A stretch of 64,000 bases of DNA from Sphagnum compactum (taxonomy: Eukaryota; Bryophyta; Sphagnopsida; Sphagnales). The notes beneath the pieces were generated by a model, which searched no databases, had not been told where the DNA came from, and was given only the letters and a program-made list of their open reading frames with translations. The position numbers were made by a program, and so were the translations under genes. The number at the start of each line of letters is the position of its first letter. Within the stretch, counting starts at the first letter, position 1. This document shows, in pieces, positions 57,540 to 64,000 of the stretch. The DNA lies in NCBI GenBank assembly GCA_965153455.1, contig OZ234493.1, forward strand, positions 5,022,001 to 5,086,000, given 5' to 3'.

Positions 57540-58820
57540 TGCCTAAGGGATCGTCCTTAGATACTTACAAGTACAACGGGTTCAATGCAATCTTGAATAA
57601 TGAAAGCATTGAATTAGTTACCCACTAAAAAATTAACTTGAATAATTTTCACCTTCAAGAGCTATCACTCAATTAGTTAAATTAACTTGAATAATACACT
57701 TTCAAAGGCTGTCACCCACTAAGTTAACTTAGCTGGAATAATACTCCTGTAAGAGCCCACTAATCACCCACTTGTAAGCAATGTTCCTGAACGACAAATT
57801 GATTGCACCTCAGATGTATTCTTTTGCATGTCAAATGAGAAGTTTTTTTAAGTCTTAATTCTCCTGCCTGCTTGTAGATATGAGAAATCAGACGTGTATT
57901 TATGCCCCTGTCGTGGTTGTAATAATTCAGCATGAATGAATTTAACATCACCTCAAGTGTACCAGTTGTTGTAACTGTATCTTAATGCAAAATTTAAACT
58001 GGCAATTATTGTTAGAATTACTGTGCTTGTGAGAGTTTATACAAGGCATTCATTAAGGATAATGTGACCCAACAACCACTGTACTCAAATCCATTGGAAA
58101 CCCGTTATAACCCAGTTGTGGACAACTGAATGACGAAACAGAGTTACCCATCCTGTAAATTACTTCTGTCACCCACTACCTAACTACCAATGTAAGTAAG
58201 TATTAAGTAGTATACCAGACTAGGTAGTGAATGTATGTAGTTACTATGTAGGTAAGTAAGGAGCTAAAGCACTTCATGATCACTAGGTAAGTAAATACAT
58301 GTGGACGGTCCGTACGTAATCAATTGCTATAGTTAGCTATGGGATAGGAATATGACAAAAAAATGTTTGCTATCAGGTATCATCCCTCTAGTTGAAGTTG
58401 GCTTAACTTTGGAGTTTTTAATACTTATGAAAACTTGCTACATTATTTTAAATTTAATTTTTATAAACAAAACCACTTTAGAATCAATAATTTTTGTTTT
58501 TTTAATTCAAAAAGTGTGAATTGATTCCCTTGCCTCAAGGATTTTTAATACTACCAAAAAGCGAAGTGGAGAGCTCCCATGGTTTGAAAGGGTTACAACA
58601 TGTTCACATCCAAACACAACAAACACCTATCTTAATATATAGAATTTTTGTTTGTTCATTTATCACATAAAATCTCATGACCAATATAGACAATTGGGTT
58701 TTATCATGCATTAGTGCAATTGTGAGTTTCCATTTGATTTTAAGCCCTTGGCATGTGCCTTGCATGTAAAGCACTTAGAGAAAATTCATAATGTTTGTGG
58801 AAAACACCTTATATCAGGAA
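57540..58820. other. no gene recognised
   Basis: AT-rich, with many GTAAGTA/ACTAC words near 58190-58280 and short direct repeats such as 'TTAACTTGAATAAT' at about 57631 and 57680. No coding sense was found on either strand. Confidence 0.4.
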
Positions 58821-58927
58821 TTTCCCTCCTAGAAATTGGGAGGCATATTATGCCTACTCCTCAAGAGGGTTGGAATTAACCCTACTAATAGATGTAAGAA
58901 CCTTCCCACTATTGAGGAGTAGGCATA
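58821..58927. repeat. compact multi-hairpin region
   Basis: TATGCCTACTCCTCAA (58849-58864) is exactly inverted at 58912-58927. A 15-base near-palindrome, AGGCATATTATGCCT, overlaps the left arm (58841-58855), CCCTCC/GGGAGG can pair just upstream, and AGGGTT/AACCCT pairs within the loop. Alternative folds are therefore possible. It may be a miniature transposon or the source of a folded RNA. Confidence 0.65.
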
Positions 58928-60440
58928 AGAATTTTCCCATTCGTATGTCTCGTGATCTACATAGGTTTGGTTCGTGATAAATTTTGCGTGGTGTTTTATG
59001 ATAGGTAAAACCCATGGTGAGGGACATTGCCAAAATGCGGAGTTAAACTCAATTATTGTTTCATCCTAGGCCCCTTATTTTGAGAATGCCCCCACCTTAC
59101 AACTTTACCTTACATTTAGTATATTTGCCATGGCTTCTAAGATGTTGAATATTGGAGGTAAGCACAAAATAGTTGGTCATTTTTAAAAATTATTTGAAGG
59201 TCAATTTTTTAAAATAATTATATGAACATTCATACAAGCATCTTTAGAATACATGGTTAGAACCATTTTATTTTTTCAATTTTGTGATGCAACCACATTG
59301 ACAACCATCCATTAGAGGATTTAGCTAGGTTTGGTTTCAAAATAGGTAGAAAGCTAAAAGTTTTTTAGAATCCCATTATTTTTTTGTTATTACATGTACG
59401 ATCACATAGTTTAAATTTGGTGAACTTAACTATTTTCCCCTATTTTTGGATGAAATTTTTGAAAACGTTTTCAAAAAGAACCTTTGAAAGGGTCGCAACT
59501 CATTTTTAGATTTTGCAACAATGCAAAATTTTGCACCAAAATTTTTGACTAGTTGAAACATGAATATTTTTATAGGTCCCTGAAATAATCATTTTATGGA
59601 TGTTATGGTACTAGTTGGCTTCATTTCATAAGAATAGGTTGCATATGAGCATGTATGCTAATATTTGTTCAATAAAATAAAGTGCACAAATAATATGCAA
59701 GAACCTTGTCTTAAATAATCATTATTGTAATACCTCAACAAGTTTGACACAAATTATAATAGTTTTTAAAATGTTGAAATTTTCAAAAAAGATATATTAA
59801 AGACAAAATTTTGTGAAGGGAAAATGAAAAGTATTTTGAAATATTTCAGAATATTTTTATTTTCGAAATAAAATATTCAAAATTAATTCATTATTAAACA
59901 AACATGTCCTACAATACACATTGAACTAATAACTCACTCAAGATTGCTAAGAAAAAATAATAAAACAATTCCACCCACCACCTTTTGGGCCTTTTTGAAC
60001 TCTTGTTCAACCAAGGGGTTCACCCACATAATGGACAATGTCCAACCCCATATAACCTTCATGTTAAGAGACCTAAGTTCAAACAAGTCCAAACCATTAA
60101 AGGGTGGCCCGGGCCCCCATGGTAGATTGGGTGGTTACAAGTCTAAATGTTGGGCTTGGTTCAACTCTTGGTTTGACATCGCTCAAAATTTGCATGGGTG
60201 TGGGGAGTGAAGGTTTGAAGAAGGAGGCTCAGGGAAATGTCTGTAATGTGTTAAACCCTTGAAAGTTCATGGGCTTTAACCATGAAACATGAAGTGGTAA
60301 CCCCGAGCTAAAGGACTTGAACCATTGGGAAGTCCATGGCAAGTTTTAATCCCACTCATTTAGGGGTTGGGGTTAACCCACGTTTCAATAGGTTCACAAG
60401 ACAAGGTGAATGCTACAACTAACCAAGTGCATGGTTTACA
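58928..60440. other. no gene recognised
   Basis: AT-rich to about 59940, then a more balanced stretch (59940-60440) with short plus-strand frames of no recognisable family. The latter could be part of a retroelement; no LTR ends or domains were identified. Confidence 0.35.
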
Positions 60441-60551
60441 TGTGCAAGTAGTTTAAGTGTTTAATGAAGAATGTGGGTGGAGGTGGAGGTGCGAAGGCGC
60501 TAAGGCAAATTTGGGAAGGAGAGGTGGTATTAAAATAGGCTTCTTAGGTTT

Positions 60552-60929
60552 TTGGGAGATCGCCAAGGAAAAATTAGTTTTGAAACACCAATAACAAAGG
60601 TAAAGATGAAGATAAAGTACAAGCCTAAAAAGGAGAAGGAAAAAAAGGCTATGGAGGTTGAAATCCAATATTTCACCACAATAAGCAAAGCCATGTTGGA
60701 TCAAGAATTGTCCAAGGGCGAACAAAATAAGCTAAGGGAAATTATGGAGGGAGTTGTTGAAAAGTCTCCTCACAAAAACAAAAAGAAGGACAAGGGGGGA
60801 GTTGGAGCGAGCAAAATTTTGCTAGCAAAAATGATTCCCTCCATTCTTTTTTTGGGACAAGGGAGAGGGAAAAACCCTAGACCCAATCAAGGAAGTGCAA
60901 GATTGTGTGAACTCACATTCCTTGAATGA
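60552..60929 (+). pseudogene. Lys-rich coding-like fragment, unknown family
   Basis: About 125 open codons without an ATG start encode a basic, Lys/Glu-rich peptide (KMKIKYKPKKEKEKKAMEVE, then LREIMEGVVEKSPHKNKKK). The composition is helix-like but matches no family I know. It may be a low-complexity piece of a decayed element. A chance frame in purine-rich DNA is the alternative. Confidence 0.25.
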
Positions 60930-61269
60930 CAATTCGAATGAAGAGACTCATCCATTGATAATTTCTTCTAGATCCCCTTCAAGAGGAAAGGACGGCAAAA
61001 AGGCCATGGGACACACCAAGAGGTGGATATGACTTTGAAGGCCCAAGAAAAGGATATGAACCACATGATCCACACGTTCAAAATGGCTCATAGGCTAAAT
61101 ACATGTTTTTACCACAAACTTCAATTGACCAAGTGTCTTTTCAAAGGTTGTTATAGGCATAACAAATACTTCTTATGCATGAGGTGTGTTGGAAATCAAA
61201 GTGATTTTAAAACTTACATCAATTTGAGGTGGGTCAAAAGTATGGTAATATATAGATAGAAACTCCAAG

Positions 61270-62340
61270 GATTCTACTTTGCTATTAACTGTTAGTGATG
61301 GAGTGACAAGTTTAGGACTAACCTCAACATGCATAGCTAAAGTTGTAATAGGTAAATGTATGAATTCTAGACTTGTTCCTCCTCTAATTGGACTGAGTGT
61401 TTTGGTATGTTATAATAGGTTGTTCTTTTGATCAAATCCAAATGTAGATGATGTTGCATTTGTCATCTTTGTACTGGTCCGAATTTCCACATACACAAAA
61501 AAGGGTGGTTCATACTTGAAATCTAGAAAGGTGGTTTGATAAGCGTACAACACCAGTTGGTAAACTTGTTCATCAACTTTTGCCAACTCCATGCATTCCT
61601 AAATTTGCTCTTTTGTAAACCTTTGCACTATGTGCCACCACTCTTTCCACTTGGGATTCTTATCCCCTGAAGCCTAATTTTGTACTTTGAGCACAGTGTT
61701 GCCCACAATAATTCCTCAAATTCCTTCAACCTGTTATGCATTCTGACAAGTGGAACTTGGGTTGGTTTACTTAATTATATTTTGGTAATCTCCAATTTGC
61801 CTTTCCAATCTTGGATTTGAGTATACAAGGCTTGCGGTTGCTTCTCCAAATCAATGTTTGTAAAAACTAGTTGATATTTTCGTTCTTAACATGTTTGCTC
61901 CAAACCTATTATGGTTTTCTAATGTTGCATGTTAGACTACTCCAGCTTGTTGTAGTTTCGAATCATCCGCTCATGTTCATTTTGAAGTATTTTTAGATCA
62001 TTGTGAGTCTTCCAATTGAATTAATACTCATTGTACTAATATTATAAACTCTCCGCCTTCTTCATGGTTTTCTTTGCTTGATTCACCTTCATGGACAAGT
62101 TCTAGTTCTTAAATTGAACCTTAGTCAATTACCCTTTGCCAATAACTAATTCCTTTCCATGATTCTTCAAGGTCTGTTGCATAGTGGTCAGTTCCAAGCT
62201 ATGAGTTTCCAATTGATTACTAATTCCATGCAAGTTTTGTTTAGTTTCATCACATTCAACACTCAAGTTGGTGAATCCTTCCAAATTCTTGACCAAGTGT
62301 TAGCATTTTGGGCAGCTTGTTCAAAAACATGTTAATATGC
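61270..62340 (-). pseudogene. decayed coiled-coil reading frame with conserved tail
   Basis: The clearest piece, 61660-61410 on the minus strand, reads GDKNPKWKEWWHIVQRF, then ECMELAKVDEQVYQLVLYAY and DFKYEPPFFVYVEIRTSTKM. Upstream minus-strand text to about 62340 is rich in Gln, Glu, Lys and Leu with frequent stops, like a former coiled coil. I do not recognise the family; it is probably from a transposable element. Confidence 0.35.
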
Positions 62341-62539
62341 TTCAAATTTTCTGTATAAAAAATAGAAACTTGGGTGGATTGAATTGTAAAAAAGTATGGG
62401 TTTTCTATATTAACGAATTTAACTATAGGTTATACATGTTGGGATACTTATGCAGTTAAAACCATAGGTTCTTTAACCTTTACTATCATGGATGCCAATG
62501 CCATGGAATTCATTCATTTGAAAGTTCATCCATGACTTG

Positions 62540-63000
62540 TAATAAACTTGTACCTAGCTTTTAATTTGACTTCAATTCACTCTTAGTTAGCTTCCGGTCA
62601 AATTTTTGTTCATTTCCAATTAACTCTTATTTTATTCATAATTAAGTCCTGGTTCACTTTTAGTTTGCTCTTAGTTCATTTTTAATTAAGTCGTAGTTCA
62701 CTTCTAATTAATTTTCAATTCACTTCTAGTCAATTTGTAATTCATTTTCAGTTCATTTCTAGTTAATTCTTAGTCCACTCTGAATTAACTCTTGATTCAT
62801 TTTTAGTTAAGTCTAAATTCACTCTTAGTTCAATTTTAGTTCATTTTCAATTGAGTTTTAGTTCACTCATAGTTCACACATGGGCGCACATGGGCACACA
62901 TGGGTGAAGAGAACCACATGTAAATTGGAAACTTCTTGAGAAACTTCTTTAAACTAGGTGCCTAAGGGGTATAAATAAAGATAGAATTCCCCATTACCTT
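62540..63000 (+). repeat. short tandem repeats followed by TATA (LTR-like)
   Basis: Variants of TTAGTTCACTTCTAATTAAT follow one another from about 62560 to 62880, then CACATGGGCGCACATGGGCA-type units. A TATA-like GGTATAAATAAAG lies at 62969-62981. The order, tandem repeats then TATA, parallels 24690-24960 and suggests a retroelement LTR promoter region. LTR ends were not found. Confidence 0.45.
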
Positions 63001-64000
63001 TAGTTTGTTCAACACCAATTTTGGGTACGTTTTCTTGTCATAGCCTCATTTTATTTTAATTTCTTCCTTGCGATAAAATCTTATTGGATTCTTGTTTCGC
63101 ACTTTTCATGTCCTTGTTCTTGTTTTCTTGTTTCATGGTTTGGATTTGGGAAATTAATCATGCTTCTGTTCTCGTCTTGGTCTAAGAAATCTTGTAATCA
63201 TTTATTATTTTCATGCCCATGACATTTGCAACTAGTGTGACATGTTCAATAGGTACATTAACTTGAATGTTTTCAAGTGCATGTTTAGTGTTGACTTCAA
63301 CTTCATCTTCAAAATCAACCTATGTTGTTTTTGCTTGTGGGTTTTCATCATTTCCATTACCAACTTCATTAAAATATGTATTATTTTCATCAACTTCTAA
63401 ATCAATAATTTGAACTCAATAATAGGTTTTAACTTTATTCGTGGATGGTGACTGGTAAATCTTAATGTTCCAACATTGTGTTAAATTAGATTTTTTTTAA
63501 TCATGTTCATTTTTAGTCATAAAATCTATTCTTAAATTACATAATCCAAAATGTTAATCAATAATATTTTCTCAGAAGCAATGTGTCTACATAGTTTTGA
63601 ATTTGTAATCATTTTGCAACAATTTTACTTCTCATACTGATCGAAAGGAAAGAACAACAAATTATGGAAAAGAACATGATAACCAAAAGAAAAATAAAAT
63701 TAATAACTATCTGTTCTTCATGAAAACTATTAATCAAACAATGAGAAAAAATATTTTGCTTTCTCTACTATGTGCTCCCCGAAACAATAAAAAGAACTCC
63801 TCCAAAGAACTCCAAAGCATCCTCCTATTTCACAATTTTGTTGCCTTAAACTAATTTGAATTCAACCTCAACAATCTTAATCTCACCTATTCTTCCTCCA
63901 CTATTGTGCACTCTATTATTACATAATCTCTTGTGTCCAACTTGTCCCATAATAGACATCACAACACCTATTCATTATCCCCATGCATCCTAATCAATTT
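63001..64000. other. no gene recognised
   Basis: AT-rich, CT-biased sequence up to the window edge. It contains no open frame of note and no recognisable RNA gene. If 62540-63000 is an LTR, this would be leader or internal sequence, but no primer-binding site was recognised. Confidence 0.35.

Overview
The window looks like nuclear DNA of a land plant with a large, repeat-rich genome. Four multi-exon genes of plant type sit in two gene islands, and about 38 kb of AT-rich, decayed transposable elements lie between them. The plant-type genes and Ty3/gypsy coding remnants resemble, from memory, those of non-flowering land plants (fern, bryophyte or gymnosperm). I cannot name the species. No bacterial, organellar, rRNA or CRISPR feature was seen.

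Island 1 (about 4.4-15.1 kb) begins with a GC-rich promoter region. It holds an F-box/LRR protein gene (5259-7608, +, 3 exons), a TEX2/Nvj2-like lipid-transfer protein gene with an SMP-LTD domain (8253-12020, +, 7 exons, one intron with a GC donor), and a fructokinase gene (13048-14853, -, 2 exons, probably plastid-targeted). The last two genes converge tail to tail. Island 2 (about 53.5-55.9 kb) holds one secreted Ser/Pro-rich protein gene (54291-55881, +, 2 exons) whose C-terminal domain resembles PROTODERMAL FACTOR 1.

Between the islands is a nested graveyard of elements. A decayed plus-strand Ty3/gypsy element (about 15.75-24.7 kb) is split by three insertions. Two are flanked by 9-bp direct repeats (17113-17997 and 20235-20748). 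The third is a CACTA-like element (21337-23278). A minus-strand Ty3/gypsy element runs from about 40.95 down to 35.6 kb. Beside it is an LTR with a tRNA-Met-type primer site and a gag start (35570 down to 30230), split by a 4.17-kb CACTA element (30722-34893) with a perfect AGA target duplication. A second LTR copy at 51.6-52.5 kb preserves the uninterrupted site. A truncated CACTA relative lies at 45936-47415. Unclassified transposon reading frames lie at 26.5-27.6 and 51.4-52.8 kb, and several minisatellites are present (60-bp, about 362-bp, about 20-bp and ACCT/AGGT families).

The oddest small-scale structures are two pairs of interleaved, circularly permuted inverted repeats (A-B-A'-B'), one inside the GC-AG intron of the TEX2-like gene and one downstream of the PDF1-like gene. 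Exon models were built by hand from splice consensus and reading-frame continuity; no transcript or database evidence was available.
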